Assembly (NCBI RefSeq): GCF_904849725.1
Contig: NC_058521.1
Coordinates: 98,504,244 to 98,568,243 of the forward strand
Length of the DNA stretch: 64,000 bases
Direction of reading: 5' to 3'
Source of the DNA: Hordeum vulgare subsp. vulgare
Lineage: Eukaryota; Streptophyta; Magnoliopsida; Poales; Poaceae
Below, piece after piece: positions 12,382-22,860 of this stretch (positions are counted from its first letter, which is position 1; every line of letters begins with the position of its first letter). Under the pieces are notes generated by a model that did not search any database, was not told the DNA's origin, and saw only the letters and a program-made list of their open reading frames with translations. Position numbers and translations under genes: made by a program.

Positions 12382-13926
12382 TGATACCTCTTGAGCTTCC
12401 GTTATTTTTCCCTTGAAGAGGAAAGGGTGACGTAGCGAAGTAGATAAGTATTTCCCTTAGTTTTTTGAGAACGGAAGTATCATCCAGTAGGAGGAACAAG
12501 CAAGGCCCCAATCGTAGTACCTACACAAACAATCAAACACTTGCACCCAATGCTAAAAAGGGGTTGTCAATCCCTTCATTGTTATTTGCAAGGATGTGAT
12601 CTGATAGAAATAGATATAAAAGATCGATATAACTAAAAGTAGAGCATGAGTAAATAAATAGCAGCAATGCATTTTTGGTATTTTTGGTTTATAGATCTGA
12701 AAGTATAATATGGAAAATAGACCCGGGGGCCATAGGTTTCACTAGTGTGTTCTCTCATGAAGGAAAATAATACGGTGGGTGAAAAAATTAATATCGAGAA
12801 AATGATAGAAAAGCGAATAATTATGAAGATATCCAAGGCAATGATTATGCATATAGGCATCATGTCTGCGTCAAGTAGACCGAAATGATTCTACATCTAC
12901 TACTAGTACTCGACACATCGACCGACTCCTACGTGCATCTAGAGTATTAAGTTCATGAAGAACAGAGTAACGCATTAAGCAAGATGACATGATGTAGAGG
13001 GATAAACTCAAGCAATATGATGAAAACCCCATCATTTTATCCTTGATGGCAACAATGCAATATTTGCCTCGCTACCCCTACTTTGTCACTCGGTGAGGAC
13101 ACCGCAAGATTGAACCCGAAACTAAGCACTTCTCCCATTGCAACAATTACCAATCTAGTTGGCCAAACCATGCATAGAAGAATTGAGAGAAGATTCAAAT
13201 AATATTCATAGATAATCTGAACATAACCCCACAATTCTTCGGATCTCGACAAACACATCGCAAAAGAGTATTAGATCGAATAGATCTCTATGAAGATCAT
13301 GAAGAACATGGTATTGAAGAACAAAGAGAGAGAAGAAGCCGTCTAGCTACTAGCTATGGACCCGTAGGTCTGTGATGAACTACTCACGCATCTTCGGAGG
13401 GGCAATGGAGTTGATGTAGATGCCCTCCGTGAGCAATTTCCTCTCCAGCAGATTACCGGGAAAGGCTCCTAGATTGGATCTCACGAGAACAGAGGCTCTC
13501 GGCAGCGGGAAAGTATTATTTTTGTCTCTCTTTTTGCAATGGGGGAATATTAGGGAATTTTTAGGATGAAGATTAGGGTTAGGAGACCAGTAGGGGGGCC
13601 AGAAGCCAGGGTCGCCCCCCTATGGCGCGCCCTACAGGCTTGTCGTCTCCCGGCAGGTGTCCTGCCCCCTTCTCCAAGTCTGGCAGGTTTCTTCTGGTCC
13701 AAGAAAAATCATTCCGGAGATTTTAATCCGTTTGGACTCCGTTTAATATTCCTTATCTACAATACTTAAAAACATGGGAAAAACAAAAATTGGCACTAGG
13801 TTCTAGATTAATAGGTTAGTCCCAAAAATAATATAAAATAGCATATTAATGCATATGAAACATCTAAAATAGATAATATAATAGCATGGAACAATCACAA
13901 ATTATAGATACATTTAAGACATATCA
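12382..13926 (-). mobile_element. 5' LTR of element F
   Basis: 1545 bases, ending on the minus strand in GAGGTATCA at 12382 and starting at 13926 as TGATATGTCTTAAATGTATC. About 40 bases shorter than its partner LTR, mainly by small deletions (for example around 13170). Confidence 0.88.
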
Positions 13927-14126
13927 ATATGCGTAGCACTACTAACTACTTGTCAACTTTCATTAGCGTGACCCTCATAGATGGTAAGGTCATGCTCAAA
14001 TGCAAGTGCTCCAGAGGAGCCATCGGTAACAACATATCAAAGGTTTACCGATTAATCATGATCATATGCATCGGAGGTCTTCGGGTCCAAGCCCTTCGTC
14101 AAACGCGTGATCTATCGTCGTAATAG

Positions 14127-14150
14127 CAATAATAATAATAATAATAATAA
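14127..14150. repeat. (AAT)n microsatellite in the C LTR
   Basis: About eight AAT units in the resumed 3' LTR of element C. Confidence 0.9.
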
Positions 14151-15080
14151 GGACCACAACGAAAAATAAAGTACACACTCACATAAAAAATGTCACCCAA
14201 TTCTTTAAAATCCTATTATTATTTATCAAAATATTTGTTTCTGGTTTTGGTCTAAAAGTATTTTGAAATATTTTTAACAGGATTTAAATATACTCAAATT
14301 AGGTTTTAAAATAAACCCGTGCATAAATTGTTCTATAAAAATTCCACAAACAACACTCTTAAATACTACACAATTTTACAAAAATTATGGTCGAAAAATA
14401 TTTATGTTTGAATAAGTAATTAATCATGTGGAATATTTTAAAAAACTAGAATAAACAATAAAGGCAAAAAGTCCAGCTCACTGGCCAGGCTCGCCCAGCA
14501 GCTGGGTCGGCCCAGCTGGCCAGCCAGCCCACGCACGCGCGCACCGTCAGGTTCAGACCTGATGCGTAGGCGTGTGTAGCCAGCGACAGAGAGGAGAGAG
14601 AGGGGAAGAGAGAGGCTGCCGACAGGGGGGTCCTCCTGTCAAGGTCGTCTTCTTCCTCCACACAAAGGAGAGGGGTGGCTCACCGCCGGCAGCTCCGGGG
14701 TCCTCGAGGCGAGGTGAGCACGGGGAATGGGCTCGTGTTACCTCCACCTACCTGTTGGGGCGAGGGATCCACAGAGATGGCCTGAGTCACCGGCGACGAC
14801 GAAGCCACGACTGAGACCCTTAGGGAAATTACTGGGAACAGTGCCCCGAGCGGGGATAAGGACGAGGGAGTGGTGAAGATGGCTCGGGAGGTGTTTGCGG
14901 TCACATGGGGAGTGAAAGGAGCTCGGGAGCGTGCGTGTAGCCCGAGATGGATGGAGCCCCGACGCGGCGGCGCCTCGGTCGATCTCGAGTACCAGGGCTT
15001 TCTTAGCTCAAGGGGGAGCTCGGGGTGGTCGCTTCGAGTGGAGAGGGAGGTTCTGGTGGTGCAGACGAGTGTGGGGGAAC

Positions 15081-15090
15081 CTTTATATAG
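15081..15090 (-). promoter_or_regulatory. Candidate TATA box of the element C LTR
   Basis: Minus-strand CTATATAAAG in a GC-rich setting, about 1.65 kb from the 5' border of the LTR. It is the only strong TATA motif in that block and is on the transcribed strand of C. This would give a U3 of 1.65 kb and R-U5 of about 2.4 kb. The motif is also a fair TATA box on the plus strand. Confidence 0.45.
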
Positions 15091-15599
15091 GCGGGAGACA
15101 AGTCACCGAATGGGGGTTCACCGGTGGTTTTGCCGCGGCGGCAGGAGAGGGAGAGAGAGCTCGAGCGCGAAATCATGGTATTGCGGACATGGTTTAGGAC
15201 CGCAAGGAATCTTCAGGAGGAGCTGAGGCAGCCTCTTAGCGCGTCGAGGTGCCAGGGTTCTTTTGGCCGCTTCGGCCGCGCGCGAGCACACGTCGCCAGG
15301 TGCGTAGGAGAGTGGAAGAAGAGGGGTCAGACGCTGCCCTAGACTCGATCGTTGGTGTGGTCAAAGAGGGGAAATGTGTGGAGTCGAGAACTGTCCGGTG
15401 CTTGTTCCCTGGGGCTCGGGTGCCCCCTGTAGCGCATCCAAACAGCAACCTTGGCATACCACGGCATGCGGGCGCACTTTGGCGCATCTTGGTCGTGCCT
15501 GGGGTGTATGGGAGATGGGGTAGATGCCCCTTGGACGTTAGGACCCAAGAAAAATCAAGCTGGACAAGGGGAGAAAGTTAAAGTGATGTTTTTAGCCTT

Positions 15600-16734
15600 G
15601 ATGCAGGAGCTAAAATGGAGAATTTGGCTCCCTCTCTTTGAACCAGTGTTGGGCCTCTCATCTGCAGATGAGGAGGGGCACATGCCATCTCTGACATGAC
15701 TTTGGAGTGAAGGGAGTAAGCGTGGTGGTTGCTAGATGTTGTTTTACAAATCTGGCAGAAGGTGTTTGATGCATGTTTGGGGAAGTTAACCTCCTCCAAA
15801 GGCATTGGAAGTTAATTGGCTTTGGTTTTAGGTATAATTAGGAGGCTCTACGAAATTTGAGCTCCATTGCACAAGTTTGACAATGTAGACTTGAAAATAA
15901 CCACAAATGGGCAGATCTGCATTCTTGTGAGAAGATGTGAGCAAATCAATTCCCACAAATCCAAATCTTGGCATGATCTCCTTATTTGTGGTATTCAGCA
16001 CTCCTGCAAAGTTTGAGACCAAATGGACAAACTTTGCAATGTAGAGTTGCTCCAACTTGATCTTGGACAGAAAGGGTTTTTGAATTATTTTGTGAATCAA
16101 ATTACCTTGGATGGAGTTGACACTTGGCATGATAACCAAATATAGCATGTGGGACATGCTAGAATTTTTTGGGAATTTATTGAGAATATTTCCAATGGAA
16201 ATATTAAAAAGGTCAAAACAGATAGAATTGGTTTTCAAGTCTTTGCTCAATTATTTTGAATAGGACCAGGGGTTAAAACTCTTGTGTCTGAAAAATATAT
16301 GTCCTCTGAGTATTCCCAAGTTTTCTCAGATTTTTCTAAGGTAGAAAAATAATTTCCACCCAGAAATACCATTTCTGGCCTTAGAAAAGGACATATAAAT
16401 AAAATAGGAAAATGAATTCAAAAATAACCATTTCATGGTTTTGAAGAGTTATATTAAAATCAGATTCAAAATACAATCTTTGGGGGAAGGCACTCCCTTA
16501 AATTCACGGACTTGCAGTTCAACCCCAAGGCAAGGTTTTGGTTTACCAAAATAATTAAAATGGATATTTATGGAAATAATATTTTGTAAAAACTATTTTT
16601 AGAGATCTACTCACAATCACACATCCAACAATGACAATCTAGGCACTCATGACATCACTTAAAAAGTTTTAATTTATACCAAATTTTGAAGGAAAGACAG
16701 CAGAGACAAAGTGATGTGAAAATAGGGTGTGACA
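15600..16734 (-). other. U3 part of the C LTR, AT-rich, no gene seen
   Basis: The region carries several similar stretches about a substance-poor theme (for example caaatttgagaccaaatggac and gaaatttgagctccattgc at 15855 and 16005), which may be old internal repeats. No coding frame is recognisable. Confidence 0.4.
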
Positions 16735-16777
16735 AACCTATCCCCCTTACAAGAATCTCGTCCCCGAGATTCCTAAG

Positions 16778-17146
16778 CTAGGTGCTAAAAAGGTACGGAA
16801 ACTTGGATCTAAGATAGTCTTCGCGGTCCCATGTTGCCTTTGCCTGAGTGTGGTTGCTCCACTGGACCTTGAAGTACTTGATGGTACGACTTCAGCTACA
16901 ACGCTCGGCTTCGTCGAGAATGTGGATTGGTCTCTTGCTATAAGTGAGGTCCGACTGAAAGTCAATCGCTTGATGATCAACGTCCTCAGAAAGGTCTCGA
17001 TGGCTTGGCGCTTGAAGGCACTTCCAGAGTTGTGACACGTGGAAGCCGTTGTGCACACCCGGAAGTTCTAGAGGTAGCTCCAAGTGGTAAGCAACTTCTC
17101 TACGCCTGGCGGTGATCTTAGAAGGTCCAATGTACCTTGGAGAAAG
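16778..17146 (-). pseudogene. Integrase C-terminus with chromodomain-like tail of element C
   Basis: Minus-strand frame with SPRYIGPSKI, VAYHLELP, VFHVSQL-like (GFHVSQL) and, after an in-frame TGA, a tail with FKVQWSNH and ATWDRE ending FST at 16778. These are the typical C-terminal integrase motifs followed by the chromodomain-type segment found in chromoviruses; the tail targets integration to chromatin in that family. The N-terminal continuation is at 38347, on the other side of element D: the codons for KGKL end there and SPRYIGP resumes here. The in-frame stop lies at about 16892. A broken gene, not a functional one. Confidence 0.8.
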
Positions 17147-18026
17147 TGTCGGCATTCTGGGAATCGGGGTACCCAGACCTGCCTGCCTGTGGCCCAGGGC
17201 TGGCACACTTCATCAAGGAAGCACAATCGGGCACGACACCACTGAAGGCAAGGTACTTGCAAGGGGCCAAGCCTCGCGAGGAGGAACATAATCAAGACAC
17301 GCAGGTGGCCTCATCAGGACCCCTCTGGGGCAGCTGATATTCTGAGGCAAGGCCCAGCCTCACGAGTCAAGGATAATGCGGGGGAAGGACAGACGAGCAA
17401 CAGAGAGCAGGACGGAGCGGTTTCCCCTTTAGTGCAAAGGGGGCAAGAACGTACCGGGGTTCCCAAGGCATCTTCCAAAGGTTTCCCTTCTGGTGCAACA
17501 AGGCAATCGCCGCCCGCGAGCAGGACAAACATCATCCCTAGACCCGTGCCTACAGCGCTGGTATCCACTTTGCAGGCGAAGACCACCTTTGGGTAGGGGG
17601 CATGTTCCCCTGTTCCCCACCAAAATTGGCCGTTGTGGGATCCCTTCCCACCGAAACGATAAGGGAGGAGGACCAGGGCCGCCACTATATATAGATAGAG
17701 TAGGTTACTTCGCAGGGACGCGAGATTCATTCATTCTCCCACCGGCATCGCACAAAGGCCACCCAGCCTACGGAGGCCCTCGAACATTGTACTAGTTTAT
17801 CCACCATCCTCCACGAGAGGCAATCCACGAAAGCAGGAGTAGGGTATTACGCTTCTCAGCAGCCCGAACCTGGGTAAACTGCCGTGTTTTCTGACTTCCT
17901 CACCATCCACTGAGTTCTTTTCCATCCCCAGCGAGTAGCGAGTTAGGTCAGGCGAGCCCGCAAGACATCTTCGTACACGCCCCTGAGTTCGAATCTTTAG
18001 GGTTTTTTGGATCCCGAAATCCGACA
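17147..18026 (+). mobile_element. 5' LTR of element D
   Basis: 880 bases, TGTCGGCATTCTGGGAATCG to CCCGAAATCCGACA. Similar throughout to 37464-38346. Confidence 0.9.
17685..17694 (+). promoter_or_regulatory. TATA box of the element D LTR
   Basis: ctatatatag about 540 bases into the LTR on the sense strand. The matching place in the other LTR reads tttaatatag, so the motif has decayed there. Confidence 0.6.
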
Positions 18027-18048
18027 TTTGGCGCGCCAGGTAGGGGGC
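18027..18048 (+). other. Primer-binding site of element D
   Basis: tttggcgcgccaggtagggg begins directly after the LTR. This is the primer-site type usual for Tat-type elements of grasses. I do not assign the tRNA. Confidence 0.75.
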
Positions 18049-18096
18049 GTGTCAAAGTTTCCTCCAAGCTCCGCCTTCACCAACCTTCGCCCTCCG

Positions 18097-19500
18097 ATGG
18101 CTGACGCTCACCGGGCTCGCGCCGAGCGCCGCACCACCCGCGTTGCTCACACATCGCCCGTGGGCCCCTCTGGCTCATGCCGGTCACCACCCCCCACCTC
18201 CGTGGCATGGAGCGTACCCCAAGCCCAAGCAGGAAGCGTGTCCCCGTGACCTGCCTTGTGAAACCAGGGTGAGGCCGGGAGATGAAGCAACCTGTCAGGT
18301 GGTTCCTCGGCCATGCGCCGACGCGCGCGCCCCCGGCGCTGCAAATCCCGTGCCGGGAGTGTGCCCCGCTAGAAGCAGACCCATTGGAGCAACAGGACCA
18401 GGTCACCCCCGCGCATGCTGCACATGTCGGGCCGGTAGGGTGCCTCGCCATCGCCCCTGAGCTCTACCCGACTGCGTGGTCGTGCAAGTTCAAGCCTGAC
18501 CTACCCCCGCGCTATGATGGCACCCTCGATCTGGACGAGTTCCTGCAACTCTACACGCTGAGTATCAGTGCGGCAGGAGGGGGCAACAAGGTCATGGCAT
18601 GCTAGTTCCCCATGGCGCTCAAGGGCGGCGTGCTCTCTTGGCTCCTCAACCTCCCAAGGGCCTCCATCACCTCCTGGGATGATCTACGCGAATGCTTCAT
18701 CGCCAACTTCCAGGGCACCCGTGACCACGCTCCCACCATGAACGACCTGCGGCGCATCAAGCAACAGGAGGGGGAAACCCTGCACAAGTTCATACAATGC
18801 TTCACGGCCATGCGCCTCAAGATCCCCAAGGCGTCGGACGAGGCTATCATCTCGGCCTTCTCCGACGGAGTCACTGACCTCAAGATGAAGGAGGAGCTCG
18901 CCATGAGTGATGAAATGAGCACTGCACTGGAGATGTTCAACCAGGCAAACAAGTGCGCGAGGGCTGAAGAAGGTCGCTTGTCACTCCTCGGGCCTCACGC
19001 GGCGGAACCAGAAGAGAAGAACACCAAGGCCAAGGAGATGAAGCGCAAGGCTCCGGTGGTGCTCGCAGCCGAGCCAGAGGAGAAGTATGACCGAGGGGGA
19101 GAGCGCCCGTCATGAGGGGGGCCAACATGCGTCTTCCACGGAACCAGCGGCCATGATACCTTCGAGTGCCACGAGCTGCGACTGGTCCGTGCCGAGCACT
19201 TCAGCACACTCCCCGGACGGGGGGGACACAGGCCCCGCACGTGGCGGTGGTCGCACTGTGGGATGACCGGGAGCCGCATTAGCGATGGCATGAACAACCT
19301 CGTGAAGACCGTTGGCGCGGCCAGCCTCAGGAGGACCGCTCACAGCGACCAGGCTCGGGACAACCGTTGGCGCGACAACCTTCAGGAGGGGCAACGACGC
19401 GTTCAGCCTCGTGAGGCTCGCCCTCGGGAGGCTGGGCTGCCCCCGCTGCCTCCGCCACCCACAAGGAGGGATGAAGACAGGGAGAATGATGGGGCTGGGG
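18097..19500 (+). pseudogene. gag of element D
   Basis: A basic, proline-rich N-terminal part (18097-18400, with frame changes) leads to a capsid-type gag domain: LPPRYDGTLDLDEFLQLY near 18500, then an in-frame TAG at 18603, then a long open part 18612-19112 with LSWLLNLP, SWDDLRECFIANFQGT and IKQQEGETLHKFIQCF. After a TGA a C-x2-H-x4-H-x4-C motif (19128-19169, CVFHGTSGHDTFEC) stands where the zinc knuckle is expected. Gag would bind and package the RNA. It precedes protease in the same transcript. At least two in-frame stops make it non-functional. GC content is high, unlike the AT-rich A elements inserted nearby. Confidence 0.8.
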
Positions 19501-19520
19501 GCTTCTAGGAGGTTAGGGCG

Positions 19521-20414
19521 GTGGCCTCCATCCTATACGGCGCCCGGACACCGGCCTCGAACCGCGCCTTCAGGCAGTTCACCCGGGAGGTGAATGCCGC
19601 TCTCCAGAAGCCTGAAGCGATGCGCCCCCTCAACTGGTCCCAGACCACCATCAGCTTTGACCCAAGTGATCAGCTCAGGTGCTCGTTCATGGCCGGCAAG
19701 CTCCCCATGATGTGCATCCCGACCATCAGCAACGTCCTTGTCACCAATACCCTTATAGACAGCGGAGCGGGGCTCAACGTCCTCTCGGTCGAGACCTTCA
19801 AGACACTCCAGCTGCCATACGAACAACTCATGCCGACCAAGCCCTTCTCAGGAGTCACGGAGGGGTCCACCGTGACCATCGGGTAGGTGCGTCCGCCAGT
19901 CACCTTCAGCGAGCACAAGAACTACCACACTGAGATCACCGTCTTTGATGTCGCGCACATCCACCTGCCATAGAACGCGATCCTTGGGTACCCAGCTCTC
20001 GCCAAGTTCATGGCAGTGACTGACCATGGCTACAACATCCTCAAGATGACAGGGAGTGGCGGCGTCATCACCATCGCCTGTGACGAGAAGGATGCCATCT
20101 GTACACTCGAGCGCGCCTACCGCGCCGTGGCGGTGGAACGCTCGGACGACGAAGAAGACGAGCCATCTCGCGAGGACCCACGCAAGAACAAGAAGCAGTT
20201 CCTCCCCATGGAGAGCCGTGGGACTTCGGGCTCTATGCCCGGGGACGGGGTCATGCCTCCCATCACATAGGGAGGCACGCTCGGCGCCCCCCTTGGGTCA
20301 GGCCTGGGGGCTCCCACCGGGGAGGTTCCGGGCCTGACCACTGAGGCGAGGGTGGTGCTCGAGCACAACCCGAGGGCGCACTCCGAGGCGCGTCCGCACA
20401 GCTCCCGTGAGTTC
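19521..20414 (+). pseudogene. Aspartic protease region of element D, interrupted
   Basis: Reads FTREVNAAL and then the retropepsin active site LIDSGAGLNVLS (19755-19790), followed by AILGYPALAKFMAV (near 19980-20020), the two hallmarks of gypsy proteases. The active-site Asp is kept, but there are stops at about 19884, 19971 and 20268. The enzyme would mature the Gag-Pol polyprotein. An acidic linker follows and the reading breaks at 20414, where the A1/A2 block was inserted; the other side is at 32378. Confidence 0.85.
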
Positions 20415-20750
20415 TGATTGCAATCCCCAGCAACGACGCCAGAAAAATGCTTGATGTCAACTATTCTTCCCCTTGCATCGGCACGAGAAGAATGCTGCTA
20501 GCACTCTCCGGCAATCGAAACTAGAAGAATGTTGTTGACGGCCCACCAATGCGTGGGATCGTAGCAGTTTTCAAGGGTAGAGTATTCGACCCAAATTTGT
20601 TGGTACGCCTATAGGAGGTGAGAGGATACTCTCAAGTATTAGCAGCTGAATATGTCAAATTCAACCACACCTGAAAGATTAGTATCTGCAGGCAAAGTAG
20701 TAAGAGCAAAGTAGTATGATAACAACGGTGTCAGAAATGATCTATTGACA
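20415..20750 (-). mobile_element. LTR1 of the A1/A2 block, truncated and joined to gag
   Basis: Matches the first 330 bases of LTR2 and LTR3 (read on the plus strand) and then passes at about 20750 into gag text. The same junction (ttgacatcaaaaa followed by gatctat and aagtatctc) is found inside LTR2 near 22260. Confidence 0.85.
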
Positions 20751-21854
20751 TCAAAAACGATCTATCAAGTATCTCGTCCTTCTTAAGAGGGTGATCACGC
20801 AAAGCATTTTGTAGCTGGACGAGCCTCCCCCAAGCTTGTGGAAGACTCTCTTCTTGGAGTTGAGCAAAGTTGTATATTTCCTGCAAGGCAGCTTGCTTCT
20901 TATCGGCAGGGAAATATTTCTCACACATCGAGGAGCAAGAGAGGTGAACCAGGCTTTAGCATCATCCTTTAGAGAGAAAGGAAACAACTTACGGATATAG
21001 TAGTGGTGGATCTTCTCCTCATTAGTGAAAAGGGTGGCTATATCGTGTAGTTTGGTAAGATGGGCTACGACCGTCTCAGACTCATAACCGTGTAAAGGAT
21101 CAGATTCGACTGGAGAGATTATCTCAGGATCGACAGAGAATTCATAATCCTTATCGGTGATAATGATAGGTGAAGTGGCAAACTTCGGGTCGTATTTCAT
21201 CCTAGCTTCCCGAGATTTTTCCTTCCACTTGAGAAGTAATTTCTCGATGTCATAGGCATCCTTACACGCAAGAAAATCCTCAGCTATCTCTCCCTCCATA
21301 ACCTAACCCTCAGGTATATCAGGCAATTCATATCTAGGAGAGCTAAATCTAGCAGGACCAAAAGCAGGTTCTATCTCAATAGTATCGGTAGTTTCAGAAG
21401 CATCACGAGCATTGGCAGTAACTCTAGCAATATGAGCATCAAGGAATACCCCTAGTGGAACATCAGGCAAAGTGATATCTCTAGCAGTATCGAGCATAGC
21501 ATCATCAGGCAAAATAGCATCTCTAGCATCATCAGGCAAAGCAGTATCAAGCATAGCATCTCTAGCAGTATCAAACATAGCATCTCTAGCAGTATCAGGC
21601 ATAGCATCAGGCATAGTATCAAGCATAGTATCAAGCATAGTATCATCAGGCATAGTATCAAGCATAGCATCTCTAGCAGTAGCATCATAAGCATCATCAA
21701 GCACACGCGACATATCAAGATTTCTAGCAGGAGGTGATGTCGCAAACTTACTCATAACTGAAGGTGAATCAAGTGCAGAGCTAGATGGCAATTCCTTACC
21801 TCCCCTCGTAGTTGAGGGCAAGACTTTGGTCTTTGGATCCTTCAGATTCTTCAT
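20751..21854 (-). pseudogene. gag of element A1, C-terminally cut
   Basis: The minus-strand frame starts at ATG 21854 (MKNLKDPKTK), the same start as in A2 and A3. It has a Ser-rich N-terminus, a degenerate repeat of the type DAMLDT (21480-21700), a stop near 21303 and then the capsid-type domain with EDFLACKDAYD, WKEKSREARMKYD, HLTKLHDIATLF and FSLKDDAKAWFTSLAP. After about 20940 a deletion of some 35 bases, shared with the gag scrap in LTR2, shifts the frame; text corresponding to PQAWGRLVQLQ follows before the join to LTR1. Zinc-knuckle and protease parts are missing. Role as Gag is by similarity only; no functional product. Confidence 0.8.
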
Positions 21855-21904
21855 AGTGATCAGCAGATATAAATCCCAAGTGACTCAGAGAATATAGCAA
21901 TACC

Positions 21905-21922
21905 TCCCCGGCAACGGCGCGA
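21905..21922 (-). other. Primer-binding site of A1 (tRNA-Asp type, one mismatch)
   Basis: Minus strand TCGCGCCGTTGCCGGGGA, one base different from the complement of the tRNA-Asp end. A second, perfect copy lies ten bases inside LTR2 (21942-21959). Confidence 0.75.
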
Positions 21923-22261
21923 GAAAAATGCTGATTGCAATCCCCGGCAACGGCGCCAGAAAAATGCTTGATGTCAATTGTTCTTCCCCTTGCAACGGCG
22001 CCAGAAGAATGCTGCTAGGACTCTCCGGCAATCGAAACTAGAAGAATGTTATTGACGGCCCACCAGCGCGTGGGATCATAGCCGTTTTTGAGGCTAGAGT
22101 ATTCGACCCAAATTTGTTGGTACGCCTATAGGAGGTGAGAGGATACTCTCAAGTATTAGCAGCTGAATATGTCAAATTCAACCACACCTGAAAGATTAGT
22201 ATCTGCAAGCAAAGTAGTAAGAGCAAAGTAGTATGATAACAACGGTGTCAGAAATGATCTG

Positions 22262-22513
22262 TTGACATCAAAAATGATCTATGAAGTATCTCGTCCTTCT
22301 TAAGAGGGTGATCAGGCAAAGCATTTTGTAGCTGGACGAGCCTCCCCCAAGCTTGTGGAAGACTCTCTTCTTGGAGTTGAGCAAAGTTGTATATTTCCTG
22401 CAAGGCAGCTTGCTTCTTATCGGCAGGGGAATATTTCTCACACATCGAGGAGCAAGAGAGGTGAACCAGGCTTTAGCGTCATCCTTTAGAGAGAAAGGAA
22501 ACAACTTAAGGAT
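22262..22513 (-). pseudogene. gag fragment captured inside LTR2
   Basis: About 250 bases of gag (minus-strand text for FSLKDDAKAWFTSLAP and for the PQAWGRLVQLQNALPDHPL part) sit inside the LTR. They are preceded and followed by the same LTR stretch (attagtatctgcaagcaaag at 22196 and 22516). The fragment shares with the A1 gag a deletion at ctcacacatcgaggag that A2 gag (29676) lacks. Confidence 0.85.
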
Positions 22514-22679
22514 ATTAGTATCTGCAAGCAAAGTAGTAACAGCAAAGTAGTATCATAGCAACGGTGTCAGAAACAATCTGTTGACGGCAGACTATTCCTA
22601 ATGATTGTATCAATGGCGCCAAGTTGCCTCGTTGACGGAAATTGTCAGTTCCCGTCAACGACCAGCGAACCAAAATTGT

Positions 22680-22860
22680 AGCAGGTAGCAGCAGTGTAAC
22701 GAGCAATAGCAACGGCAAGGAACATAAATAGTGACAACAGTAGCAAGCGACAGTAGTAGCAACAGTAGCAGCAGAGCAAGACAAGTAACAGCAGTAGAAA
22801 CAGTAGTAACAGCAGCAGCAGAGCAAGCCAAGTAACAGCAGCTGTAGGACAAACTCGTAG
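22680..22860. repeat. Imperfect AGC/AGT trinucleotide array in LTR2
   Basis: Runs of agcagt/agcaac units. The equivalent arrays are at 31085-31260, 45485-45580 and 53650-53790. They create Leu/Cys/Thr-rich false ORFs on the minus strand. Confidence 0.8.

Larger units (their letters stand above)
7360..13926 (-). mobile_element. Element F: complete non-autonomous LTR retrotransposon
   Basis: Two LTRs (7360-8946 and 12382-13926) flank a 3.4 kb interior. The five bases before the left LTR (7355-7359) and after the right LTR (13927-13931) are both ATATG, a perfect target-site duplication. On the minus strand the order is 5' LTR, tRNA-Asp-type primer site, partial gag frame, untranslated region with two polypurine-like motifs, polypurine tract at 8947-8962, 3' LTR. 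No protease, RT or integrase is present, so it must have moved with enzymes from another element. It interrupts the 3' LTR of C. Confidence 0.9.
6069..16734 (-). mobile_element. 3' LTR of element C, interrupted by element F
   Basis: On the minus strand the LTR starts TGTCACACCC at 16734 and ends GGGTCCCCACA at 6069, so it has TG..CA borders. Removing F and one copy of its duplicated target leaves about 4.09 kb. The first 420 bases (6069-6490) match 44497-44920, the surviving part of the other LTR. A GC-rich block (14470-15580) with a TATA motif sits in the middle. I see no gene; the open frames at 14446-15700 lie in the GC-rich block and have no recognisable domain. Confidence 0.8.

Noticed and set aside
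14446..15700. Cluster of ORFs on both strands that could suggest a host gene
   Set aside because: They fall in the GC-rich part of the LTR of C, overlap on several frames and show no known motif.
18007..18451. Overlapping ORFs on both strands at the start of D gag
   Set aside because: Shadow frames of a GC-rich proline-coding region.
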